A stretch of 16,920 nt of DNA from Mesoaciditoga sp964503355. GTDB taxonomy: Bacteria > Thermotogota > Thermotogae > Mesoaciditogales > Mesoaciditogaceae. Numbering within the stretch: position 1 is the first letter of the stretch; the number at the start of each line of letters is the position of its first letter. Below the pieces are notes generated by a model. It saw nothing but the letters and a program-made list of their open reading frames with translations. It had not been told where the DNA came from and did no database searches. Of the stretch, positions 1 to 6,187 are shown one piece after another. Location: positions 1-16,920 of the forward strand of contig CAZCZS010000038.1 in assembly GCA_964503355.1 (NCBI GenBank). Reading direction: 5' to 3'. Made by a program: the position numbers and the translations under genes.

Positions 1-103
1 AGAACGAGATCCCGGATCAGGTCCGGGAGGACCTACGGTCGGTTGATGATGACCTTCGTTTGGTACGGCATGACAAAAAGAGAAGATCCAGGATGATATC
101 TTC
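1..103. repeat. GC-rich intergenic hairpin element (partial at window edge)
   Basis: This stretch is clearly richer in G and C than its surroundings. It holds a perfect 7-bp inverted repeat, TCCCGGA at 10-16 and TCCGGGA at 22-28 with a 5-nt loop, and a second stem, GAAGAT at 82-87 and ATCTTC at 98-103. The phrase 'gatcccgga...tccggga' followed later by 'cggcatgac' and 'agatccaggatga' resembles the short palindromic intergenic repeats found in many bacteria. This is judged from memory of their look, not from a search. There is no open frame of note. The element may continue left of the window. Confidence 0.45.
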
Positions 104-175
104 AAAAAAATCCCTTTATCGCTTGAAAAGCGATGTGTGGTTAAAAGTCGTGCTTGTAAAGTTGACGCACAAGTT
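101..175 (+). repeat. Dispersed hairpin repeat, copy A
   Basis: In order: an A-rich lead (101-110), a perfect 7-bp hairpin ATCGCTT-GAA-AAGCGAT (118-134), an 18-nt spacer, and a conserved core TTGTAAAGTTGACGCACAA (154-172), which can itself pair as CTTGT (153-157) with ACAAG (169-173). The core recurs exactly at 16871-16889 on the other strand and with one mismatch at 5625-5643. Read on the minus strand, the hairpin is followed seven bases later by a run of T (110-104), so this copy could also help end transcription of the minus-strand genes that stop at 213. No protein is encoded. Confidence 0.7.
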
Positions 176-212
176 TAGTTATCATTCACCATCGTTTATT
201 CGGTAAATGCCA

Positions 213-818
213 TCATCTCGTGTATTGAAAAACGAAATACGTATTGGAAGGGTAGAAATTCTCAACGTTGTTGAAATCCCATCCCATTCCCACTCCAACA
301 CTTAAGGATCTGAAAAGCCATCTTACCTTTTCATTCGCCGAAAAATTGGCGACTATTCCAACCGCCAAGAGATTTGAACGAGAACTCTTTTTGTACTCAA
401 GTCTAACGTTTCCGATTTGTGTGGGAACACCCGCCAACGCGTAAAACGTGATCGAAGTCTCTGAAGAGCGCGGAGTATCGTAAGAAATGGCACTCGAAAA
501 TTCAAAAGCTCTGGTTTTTTCACCGACGGCCAGGAAAAAAGAAGAATTCTCATCGAATCCCACTCTCATTCCAACGGAAAGGTCAAAAGGCTTTTTCAAA
601 ACTTGTATCTGTTCCAAGAACGAGGAGTCAACTATTCCAATTTCAGAAAAGTTGCCCATTCCTAAAATCATGGAATTCTGGGAAAATACGTTTAAACTTG
701 AAAATTGAAAAATTCCGTCTTTCAAAACGAAAGCCCTTGGTGTTTCCAAAAAGGTCCAAGCGAAACTGAACACGAAAACTGTTGCCAACAAAAGTATCAC
801 CAAAACGCCACTCCTCAT
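213..818 (-). CDS. Exported beta-rich protein, probable outer-envelope protein (hypothetical)
   Basis: A 201-residue protein I cannot assign to a named family. Residues 1-20 form a hydrophobic signal peptide (MRSGVLVILLLATVFVFSFA). The rest alternates polar and hydrophobic residues in short strands rich in Gly, Phe and Ser, as in small outer-membrane beta-barrels, and the chain ends in an aromatic-rich strand (YFVFQYTR). The mature N-terminus (P-R-A-x-V-L-x-x-G, later G-N-F-S-E-I-G) follows the same pattern as the gene upstream, suggesting distant paralogues. The ATG is preceded by GAGGTGATC, nearly a full anti-Shine-Dalgarno complement, 4 nt away. The stop codon of the upstream gene lies inside this site, so translation is probably coupled. 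Location in the outer membrane is inferred. Confidence 0.7.
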   Translation of the reverse strand: MRSGVLVILLLATVFVFSFAWTFLETPRAFVLKDGIFQFSSLNVFSQNSMILGMGNFSEIGIVDSSFLEQIQVLKKPFDLSVGMRVGFDENSSFFLAVGEKTRAFEFSSAISYDTPRSSETSITFYALAGVPTQIGNVRLEYKKSSRSNLLAVGIVANFSANEKVRWLFRSLSVGVGMGWDFNNVENFYPSNTYFVFQYTR

Positions 819-824
819 TTAAGA

Positions 825-1463
825 TCACCTCTTCACGAGATCTAAAGTCAAATCCACTTCCAAATAAGGGAGAGGATGCATTACGGATTCTTCGTTGAGT
901 TTGAAATTCATCCACATCAATCCTCCCTTAATCGAGAAAGAGTTGAATTTTTCGTATATCCCCGTACCAACATTGAACTTTACATCCGGAGAAGTTGAGA
1001 GTTTTTCAATTCCTCCTTCTAAAATGAGTAAAGAGGAATTCATTTTCTTCTGAATTACGGTAAACGCGTCTACCATGTTTTCACCGTTGGCCGCAAGAAG
1101 CTTTAAGCCAAAATTCGTGTTGAAAGACGGATTTCCAATTTTGTAAACACCATAAACGTTGAAAAGACGCGTGGTTTCACACGTGCCAAAAAGACAAAAA
1201 TTGAAGGGTAAATAGGAAACACCTATTAAAGTGTTTCTAAAAGGCCGCATCTTCAAGTAAGTTCCCATATCGTAAACGGACAATGCGTATCCAAGTTCAA
1301 AGTTACCTCCTATACCAGCTCCAATACCTATATGCATACTTCCAAGTGAAAATTCAACTTGTCCATTTTCAAGCAAATCGGCGGTTGGATACATCAAGCC
1401 ATTTGAAATGGCCACGAAAAATATTCCAACAAGCAGAGTAGAAAAGATCAAAATCCTTCTCAT
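825..1463 (-). CDS. Exported beta-rich protein, probable outer-envelope protein (hypothetical)
   Basis: The frame is open from 1502, but the start chosen is the ATG at 1463 (MRRILIFSTL), because AAAGGAGGG lies 9 nt before it and a proper signal peptide follows. The longer start would put 13 polar residues first, although it would give an ATGA overlap with the aldo/keto reductase stop. The protein is then 212 residues. After the signal peptide comes a motif, YPTADLLENGQVEFSLGS, then IGIGAGIGGNFELGY, typical of predicted beta-barrel proteins in Thermotogota genomes: a Pro-Thr-Ala-x-x-Leu-x-x-Gly opening, then alternating strands. It ends in LTLDLVKR. It sits between the reductase and a similar exported protein in a minus-strand operon. 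No function can be assigned; exported location is likely, outer-membrane barrel is inference. Confidence 0.7.
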   Translation of the reverse strand: MRRILIFSTLLVGIFFVAISNGLMYPTADLLENGQVEFSLGSMHIGIGAGIGGNFELGYALSVYDMGTYLKMRPFRNTLIGVSYLPFNFCLFGTCETTRLFNVYGVYKIGNPSFNTNFGLKLLAANGENMVDAFTVIQKKMNSSLLILEGGIEKLSTSPDVKFNVGTGIYEKFNSFSIKGGLMWMNFKLNEESVMHPLPYLEVDLTLDLVKR

Positions 1464-1498
1464 CTTCTTATTCCCTCCTTTCAAAACATCGTTTTCAT

Positions 1499-2311
1499 TC
1501 ATTCCAACATTTTCATCTCGTCTTCACTCAACGTTATTTCGCCAGCCTTCGCATTTTCCAAGAGATGCTTTTCGTCAACAGCTTTTGGAATGACAAAAAC
1601 TTCCTTTGTTATAAGCCATGCTAGTGCGATTTGAGCTGGCGTAGCGTCATGTTTTTTAGCGATCGCTTTCAGCTTATTTCTCGTACTTTCACTTATTTCC
1701 ATTCTGTTCAAAGGTGAGTACGCAACCACACTTATGTTTTTACCTTTACAATATTCGACAAGACCGGACTTTTCCGCACTTCTATCTTCCACGTTGTACC
1801 TTATTTGATTGCATACTATTGGAGCTTTGGAATTCTCCACGGCCTCTTCCAATTCCACAACGGAAAAATTGCTAACTCCTATGTAACGAGTATAGCCTTT
1901 GTCTAAAATGGAATTCATGATGTCAATTGAGTTCTTGATACTCGTTTCAGCAGAAGGCCAATGAATCAGATACAAATCCACGTGATCGGTACCGAGTCTC
2001 TTGAGCGTGTTTGAAATGGAATTCAAAGCGTCGCGATAATTCAAGTGGGTAGGCCATATCTTTGAGGTTATGAACAGTTCTTCTCTTTTAAGTTGCTTTA
2101 AGGCCATGCCGACTATTTCTTCCGTGTGTCCATTTCCGTAAAATTCCGCGGTATCTATATGCGTCATCCCAAGTTCAACGGCTTTAACTATAGCTCGTAC
2201 CGCAACTTCGTCGTTTGAACGATCTGCTTCGAACTTTCCTCCCATTCCCCATGTTCCCAATCCGACAGCGGGAAGGTACGTACCCGTTTTGGCAAGTTCC
2301 ATCTTCTTCAA
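1499..2311 (-). CDS. Aldo/keto reductase family oxidoreductase
   Basis: A 270-residue NAD(P)H-dependent carbonyl reductase of the aldo/keto reductase superfamily, a cytoplasmic (beta/alpha)8 barrel. The catalytic tetrad is complete: Asp53 and Tyr58 in HIDTAEFYGNG, Lys84 in TSKIWP and His117 in LIHWPS. The cofactor-side motifs YIGVSNF, VCNQIRYN, SVVAYSPL and the IPKAV segment near the C-terminus are also present. The C-terminal loop that shapes substrate choice is short, so the substrate is unknown. The start is TTG at 2311 (then AAG AAG ATG GAA), chosen because GGGGGTG sits 8 nt upstream of it; the ATG three codons later is too far from that site. It is the first gene of a minus-strand set with two exported proteins whose link to a reductase is unclear. 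Confidence 0.9.
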   Translation of the reverse strand: MKKMELAKTGTYLPAVGLGTWGMGGKFEADRSNDEVAVRAIVKAVELGMTHIDTAEFYGNGHTEEIVGMALKQLKREELFITSKIWPTHLNYRDALNSISNTLKRLGTDHVDLYLIHWPSAETSIKNSIDIMNSILDKGYTRYIGVSNFSVVELEEAVENSKAPIVCNQIRYNVEDRSAEKSGLVEYCKGKNISVVAYSPLNRMEISESTRNKLKAIAKKHDATPAQIALAWLITKEVFVIPKAVDEKHLLENAKAGEITLSEDEMKMLE

Positions 2312-2346
2312 CGTTTTTTCACCCCCTCATTCTTAATTCTATCATC

Positions 2347-2375
2347 ATTTTAACCAACTCTGAAACCATAAGCAA
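2347..2375 (-). promoter_or_regulatory. Candidate sigma-70 type promoter for the reductase/envelope operon
   Basis: On the minus strand, TTGCTT (2375-2370) and TAAAAT (2352-2347) are separated by 17 bp. The -10 box matches the consensus at five of six positions; the -35 at three. Predicted transcription would begin near 2340, about 30 nt before the TTG start codon. It is back to back with the promoter of the 5'-nucleotidase gene. Confidence 0.45.
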
Positions 2376-2410
2376 ATTAGTACCAGAAATAAACAAAAAA
2401 GAGTAACTCT

Positions 2411-2439
2411 CATCTTTCGTTTAACGAATATGTTAAAAT
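2411..2439 (+). promoter_or_regulatory. Candidate extended -10 promoter for the 5'-nucleotidase gene
   Basis: TAAAAT at 2434-2439 is preceded by TGT (2431-2433), giving an extended -10 (TGn) element. The expected -35 position (about 2411-2416) has no good consensus, as is common when the extended element is present. Predicted transcription begins near 2446, leaving a leader of about 28 nt with AAGGAGGG at 2460-2467, 7 nt before the ATG. Confidence 0.45.
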
Positions 2440-2474
2440 AGAAACACCAAATAATTTATAAGGAGGGAAAAAGC

Positions 2475-4127
2475 ATGCTAAGAAAATCTTTGTTGATCTT
2501 GACGGTGTTGTTGGTCTCCTTATCACTGATGGCGATGGCAGCTCACCTTGTGATATTGGAGATAAACGATACCCACGGTCACGCATGGGCGTACAATGAG
2601 TGGCACGATCCGGATATAGGTGGGTTCGCCGCTATCGCAAGTGTTGTCAACCAGGTGAGGGCTGAAGCAAAAGCTAATGGATGGGATGTCCTCTTCTTGC
2701 ACGCAGGAGATGTGAATACCGGTGTCCCGGAATCGGATCTGCTTTACGCTAAACCAGATATAGAGGCTTTAAACGCTATGGGTTTAGACGCCATGGCCAT
2801 AGGTAATCATGAATTCGATCATCCATGGTCCGTCCTTATGAGACAGATGACATGGGCGAATTTTCCTTTCCTGTCTGCAAACGTCGTTTACAAAGGAACA
2901 GATGAAACGTTGGGAAAACCTTACATAATAAAAACTTTCCCAGATCTTAAAGTTGCCATTCTCGGTCTCACGACAAAAACAACGGAATACATAGGAAATC
3001 CAAATTATGTGAAAATGTACGACTTCCTTTCTCCCATCGACGTTGCAAAGAAATACGTCCCTCTTCTGCATACCATGATAGGCAAAGATGGAGTTGTATT
3101 GGCCCTTACACATTTGGGCATATTCGGCAAAGGACTCGTCGCAGGTTCGAAAGTGTACAACAACGCTTTAACCATGAGAAATCTTCTCACTACCAACAAA
3201 CCGAATGATCCGTACGGCGGAAGTGTTTCGTTGGCCGAAAGCGTTAAGGGCATAACCGCTATAATGGATGGACACAGCCACACGGTTGTGGAAGAACCTT
3301 TGAACGTAAAAGGTACTTTGATAATCCAAGCTGGCTCTTTTTCCAAATACGTTGCAAGACTTGATCTCATAATAAAAGATGGAAAAGTAACGGATTACAC
3401 CTACAAACTCATCCCGATAAATTTGAAAGTGTATCACAAGGATAAGAACGGTAAGGTGACGTACACTTACGTTGGAAAGGAAATAAAACCGGATAAAAAC
3501 ATTCAAGATCTGTTGGCCGCTTACAAAGAACTCGGTGCAAAGAAGCTAAACGAGCCGATAGGATACTCGAAAGTCAACTTCTCCAACAAGGGCGAACTCA
3601 CAAGAAAAGCGGATTCTTTGATAGGTCATCTCATAACTGATGCCGTTGCATGGAAATTCAAAAATCAAGGAATTCAAGCCGTTCTTCAAAATGGCGGGGG
3701 TATCAGAGCTTCAATTGCGCCTGGAACCATCACGTACAGAGATATACTCACCGTTCTTCCTTTTGGAAACACCGTCGTTCTCATAAAACTCAAAGGATCA
3801 GATCTCATAAAAGCCGTGGAGTGGGGAGCCATGCCACATCCTAATGATACGGGTGCAAGACTGAATCCGTGGGGATTGACCTACGTTGTAACTCCAAAAG
3901 GCGTCAAAGACATAAAAATTCAGGGAAAACCGATAGATCCCAACAAAGTTTACCTCATCGCCACCAACGACTACATGGCAAATGGCGGAGATCATTATTC
4001 GATGCTTAAGAACGGTGAACAGTACAACACCAACTACGTTTTGGCCGATGTTGTGAAAGAGTACATCCAACATATAAGTCCTATAGAGTCTTATCCATTT
4101 AAACCACGTTGGACAACGACGAAGTAA
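2475..4127 (+). CDS. Secreted 5'-nucleotidase / UshA-family metallophosphoesterase
   Basis: A 550-residue two-domain enzyme of the 5'-nucleotidase (UshA/CpdB) family, expected to hydrolyse extracytoplasmic nucleotides to nucleosides and phosphate. A signal peptide covers residues 1-22 (ending AMAA) and there is no lipobox, so it is likely periplasmic or released. The metallophosphatase domain has all metal ligands: Asp32/His34 (NDTHGH), Asp79 (HAGD), Asn111-His112 (GNHEFDH), His213 (LTHLG), and His267/His269 (DGHSHT). The C-terminal nucleotide-binding domain has Asn406-Gly-Gly-Gly-Ile-Arg411, LPFGNT around Phe430 and NDYMANGGD at 498-506. Length is normal for the family. Strong ribosome binding site AAGGAGGG. 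Transcription ends at the hairpin at 4137. A nucleoside importer lies at the right end of the window and could take up the products; exact substrate range (5'-nucleotides, cyclic nucleotides, NAD) is not determined. Confidence 0.9.
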   Translation: MLRKSLLILTVLLVSLSLMAMAAHLVILEINDTHGHAWAYNEWHDPDIGGFAAIASVVNQVRAEAKANGWDVLFLHAGDVNTGVPESDLLYAKPDIEALNAMGLDAMAIGNHEFDHPWSVLMRQMTWANFPFLSANVVYKGTDETLGKPYIIKTFPDLKVAILGLTTKTTEYIGNPNYVKMYDFLSPIDVAKKYVPLLHTMIGKDGVVLALTHLGIFGKGLVAGSKVYNNALTMRNLLTTNKPNDPYGGSVSLAESVKGITAIMDGHSHTVVEEPLNVKGTLIIQAGSFSKYVARLDLIIKDGKVTDYTYKLIPINLKVYHKDKNGKVTYTYVGKEIKPDKNIQDLLAAYKELGAKKLNEPIGYSKVNFSNKGELTRKADSLIGHLITDAVAWKFKNQGIQAVLQNGGGIRASIAPGTITYRDILTVLPFGNTVVLIKLKGSDLIKAVEWGAMPHPNDTGARLNPWGLTYVVTPKGVKDIKIQGKPIDPNKVYLIATNDYMANGGDHYSMLKNGEQYNTNYVLADVVKEYIQHISPIESYPFKPRWTTTK

Positions 4128-4136
4128 AAAGTTTTC

Positions 4137-4167
4137 AAATCGCGCCTTGAGTGAGGCGCGATTTTAT
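4137..4167 (+). terminator. Rho-independent terminator after the 5'-nucleotidase gene
   Basis: A perfect 11-bp stem, AAATCGCGCCT (4137-4147) and AGGCGCGATTT (4154-4164), with a 6-nt loop, followed by a T-rich tail (TTTTATTT). It lies 10 nt after the nucleotidase stop codon and ends only a few bases before the ribosome binding site (GGAGGTG, 4170-4176) of the next gene, so expression of that gene probably needs read-through or a promoter inside the nucleotidase gene. Confidence 0.85.
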
Positions 4168-4181
4168 TTGGAGGTGTCAAA

Positions 4182-5438
4182 ATGATAAAGAATTACGTTT
4201 TAGATACGAACGTTCTGATCCACGACCCGGAAGCATTTAAGGCTTTTGAAGATAACAACGTCATAATTCCCTTAACCGTCATAGAAGAAATAGATAAACT
4301 CAAGACGAGGAACGGTGAGGTTGGAAGAAATGCCAGAGAGATAGCCAGAAAACTCGATGCGTTGAGACAACGAGGTAGACTCTACGAAGGAATAAAACTG
4401 GAGAACGGCGGAACGCTGAAAATAGAGATAATCGAAGATCATAAACAGATGCCTTATTTTTTATCGGATAGAGTCGCAGATGATTGGATACTATTGTACA
4501 CGATGCAAATCGCGAAGAGAAGCAACTTGAAAACCATCCTGGTTAGCAAAGACATAAACATGAGAATAAAGGCGGATGCCATAGGAATAATCGCTCAAGA
4601 CTATTTAACAGATAGAACGTCTCAAGATAAGATCCTTGACGGCTATCGTCGAATAAACATCCCTTCTCCCTCAAATGGAGATCCAAGATCTGTTGGATTG
4701 AACGATCTCTTCGAAAATGAATTCGTCATCTTCAACGATTCCAAGATATACAGAATGAAAAACAAAAAGCTTGTTCCGATTCAAGTTGGTTTCGACACGG
4801 AAATTTGGGGCATCCATCCCTTAAACGAAGAGCAACTTATGGCCCTTGATCTTCTTTTGGATGACGACGTTTCATTCGTGACGTTGCTAGGACCAGCAGG
4901 CACTGGAAAAACACTTTTGGCTTTGGCGGTTGGACTGTATCTGTGTGAGAATTTGAAGAAATATAGAAAGATGATCGTAACACGTCCAGTCGTACCCGTG
5001 GGAAAGGATATAGGGTTCTTACCGGGTGGAGCTGAAGAAAAGATGAGACCGTGGATTCAACCGATTTACGATAACCTCGAATTTCTATTCGATAACGTTG
5101 GCAAATCTTTATCGAAGTTGGAACACCCTAAATTTCTCGAAATAGAGGTTTTGAGCTATACACGAGGAAGAAGCATCCCACACCAATTTATCATAGTGGA
5201 TGAAGCACAGAATTTAACTCCGCATGAAGTCAAAACGATAGTTACCCGCGTTGGGGTGGGAACTAAAATAGTGCTAACCGGAGATATTTCTCAAATAGAC
5301 AGCCCTTATTTGGATGCCTCTTCTAACGGCTTAACGTACAGCAGCGTTAGATTCTCAAAATACGCCATCGCCGGTCATGTTAAATTGACTCATGGTGTCA
5401 GATCGGAACTCGCCACCTTGGCATCAGAAATACTTTGA
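4182..5438 (+). CDS. PIN-PhoH protein (PhoH2 / YlaK type), predicted RNase plus RNA-dependent ATPase
   Basis: A 418-residue fusion of an N-terminal PIN nuclease domain (about 1-140) with a C-terminal PhoH P-loop ATPase domain (about 205-418). PIN acidic residues are in place: Asp8 (LDTNVL), Glu35/Glu36 (VIEEID), Asp100/Asp101 (VADDWI) and Asp124 (SKDINM). The ATPase domain has Walker A GPAGTGKT at 237-244, Walker B IIVDEAQN with Asp340-Glu341, and the GDISQID motif typical of PhoH. Proteins of this architecture are known as PhoH2 and in mycobacteria act as RNA-unwinding ribonucleases; here a cytoplasmic role in RNA metabolism is inferred. No small antitoxin-like gene precedes it. The ribosome binding site GGAGGTG is 5 nt from the ATG and directly follows the terminator hairpin. 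The gene is followed by 269 nt without a gene. Confidence 0.9.
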   Translation: MIKNYVLDTNVLIHDPEAFKAFEDNNVIIPLTVIEEIDKLKTRNGEVGRNAREIARKLDALRQRGRLYEGIKLENGGTLKIEIIEDHKQMPYFLSDRVADDWILLYTMQIAKRSNLKTILVSKDINMRIKADAIGIIAQDYLTDRTSQDKILDGYRRINIPSPSNGDPRSVGLNDLFENEFVIFNDSKIYRMKNKKLVPIQVGFDTEIWGIHPLNEEQLMALDLLLDDDVSFVTLLGPAGTGKTLLALAVGLYLCENLKKYRKMIVTRPVVPVGKDIGFLPGGAEEKMRPWIQPIYDNLEFLFDNVGKSLSKLEHPKFLEIEVLSYTRGRSIPHQFIIVDEAQNLTPHEVKTIVTRVGVGTKIVLTGDISQIDSPYLDASSNGLTYSSVRFSKYAIAGHVKLTHGVRSELATLASEIL

Positions 5439-5575
5439 AGTGTGTAGCGCATAGCAAATACAAAAAACGAATAAATGGGGTTCTCATGAACTAAAGCTAC
5501 ATGCCGATTTCCTTGAATCATAGATCAAAATGGCGTAAATAATAAAGACTTTTACTAAGGGTCGACGTATAGAAT

Positions 5576-5646
5576 TTCAAAAATTCCCTTATCGTTTGAA
5601 AAGCGATTGTTAAAAACCGTTGGATTGTAAAATTGACGCACAAGTT
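5576..5646 (+). repeat. Dispersed hairpin repeat, copy B
   Basis: Same order as copy A: TTCAAAAATTCCCTT lead, hairpin ATCGTTT-GAA-AAGCGAT (5591-5607; the one change from copy A leaves a T-G pair that is still allowed in RNA), a 17-nt spacer, then core TTGTAAAATTGACGCACAA (5625-5643), one mismatch from copies A and C. The A-B match extends about 70 nt in all. It lies in the spacer between the PIN-PhoH gene and tsaE. The rest of that spacer (5439-5575) shows no gene, hairpin terminator or clear promoter. Confidence 0.7.
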
Positions 5647-5690
5647 GAGCAAGTTAAGCATTCTAATTAACAAGTTATGAGTTATGAGAA

Positions 5691-5704
5691 TATAATGATA
5701 TAAT
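5691..5704 (+). promoter_or_regulatory. Double TATAAT -10 region directly before tsaE
   Basis: Two perfect TATAAT boxes lie at 5691-5696 and 5699-5704. For the second, the base expected for transcription start (about 7 nt on) is 5711, the A of the ATG of tsaE. Upstream, TTATGA (5675-5680, 18-bp spacing) is a weak -35. No Shine-Dalgarno sequence is seen before either the TTG at 5708 or the ATG at 5711, so a leaderless or nearly leaderless mRNA is plausible. Confidence 0.5.
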
Positions 5705-5710
5705 CAATTG

Positions 5711-6187
5711 ATGACGAATTTCATGAATTTCAAGAACATCGACGAAAACAAGCTTTCCTATATAGCCCAAAAACTTGCTTCCTTGCTTTTTAAAGGAAGC
5801 ATACTTTTGTTGTACGGTGATTTGGGAAGTGGGAAAACCACGTTTACAAGGTATCTTGTAAAAGGACTTGGTGGAAATCCCTATCAAGTTAGCAGCCCTA
5901 CATTTACGATCGTAAATGAATACGAGGCATCTTTGAGAGTTTATCATGTAGACTTATATAGATTAAGTGAAGAAGAGGTTGAAGATTTTCCATTACAAGA
6001 GTATTTTGAAGCGGAAGGAGTATGTGTAGTTGAATGGCCAGAGAAATTAAATTTCTTTACTCCGAAGGAATTCTTCAAAGTGGAATTTGAATTCGTGGAC
6101 GAAGAAAAAAGAAACGTCAAAATATCCGCAATGGGAAAACGATATGAAGAAACGTTAAGTAGAGGTGAGATTTTTGTCGAAATATAA
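5711..6187 (+). CDS. tsaE: tRNA threonylcarbamoyladenosine biosynthesis ATPase TsaE
   Basis: A protein of 158 residues (159 if TTG at 5708 is used). TsaE is the ATPase that works with TsaB and TsaD to place the t6A modification at position 37 of ANN-decoding tRNAs. The Walker A motif is in LLYGDLGSGKTT (about residues 36-44), followed by the family signature SSPTFTIVNEYE, then HVDLYRL and VCVVEWPEKL near residues 82-115, all classic TsaE blocks. Length is normal. TTG5708, ATG5711 and ATG5723 are all possible starts; none has a visible ribosome binding site, and ATG5711 was chosen because it coincides with the predicted transcription start. It overlaps the start of lon by 14 nt. TsaB and TsaD are not in the window. 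Confidence 0.92.
   Translation: MTNFMNFKNIDENKLSYIAQKLASLLFKGSILLLYGDLGSGKTTFTRYLVKGLGGNPYQVSSPTFTIVNEYEASLRVYHVDLYRLSEEEVEDFPLQEYFEAEGVCVVEWPEKLNFFTPKEFFKVEFEFVDEEKRNVKISAMGKRYEETLSRGEIFVEI

Noticed and set aside
118..134. Hairpin as simply a terminator of the minus-strand operon ending at 213
   Set aside because: Possible for copy A (T-run on the minus strand seven bases later), but copy B has the same hairpin with no minus-strand gene feeding into it, and the conserved core is not explained. Kept as a repeat.
154..172. TTGACG in the repeat core as a -35 promoter box
   Set aside because: In copies A and B no -10 box is found at 16-18 bp; in copy C a TATAAT follows but at only 14 bp, and no gene begins suitably after it.
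643..915. Open frame opposite or offset to the exported-protein genes
   Set aside because: It lies across two well-supported genes in another frame, has no ribosome binding site and an unconvincing composition.
4182..5438. PIN-PhoH gene as part of a toxin-antitoxin pair
   Set aside because: Mycobacterial PhoH2 has a small upstream partner, but here the preceding sequence is the nucleotidase gene and a terminator, with no small gene.
5439..5707. IS200/IS605-type insertion sequence relic around copy B
   Set aside because: Hairpins near a TTGAC motif recall such elements, but no transposase fragment or matching right end is seen.
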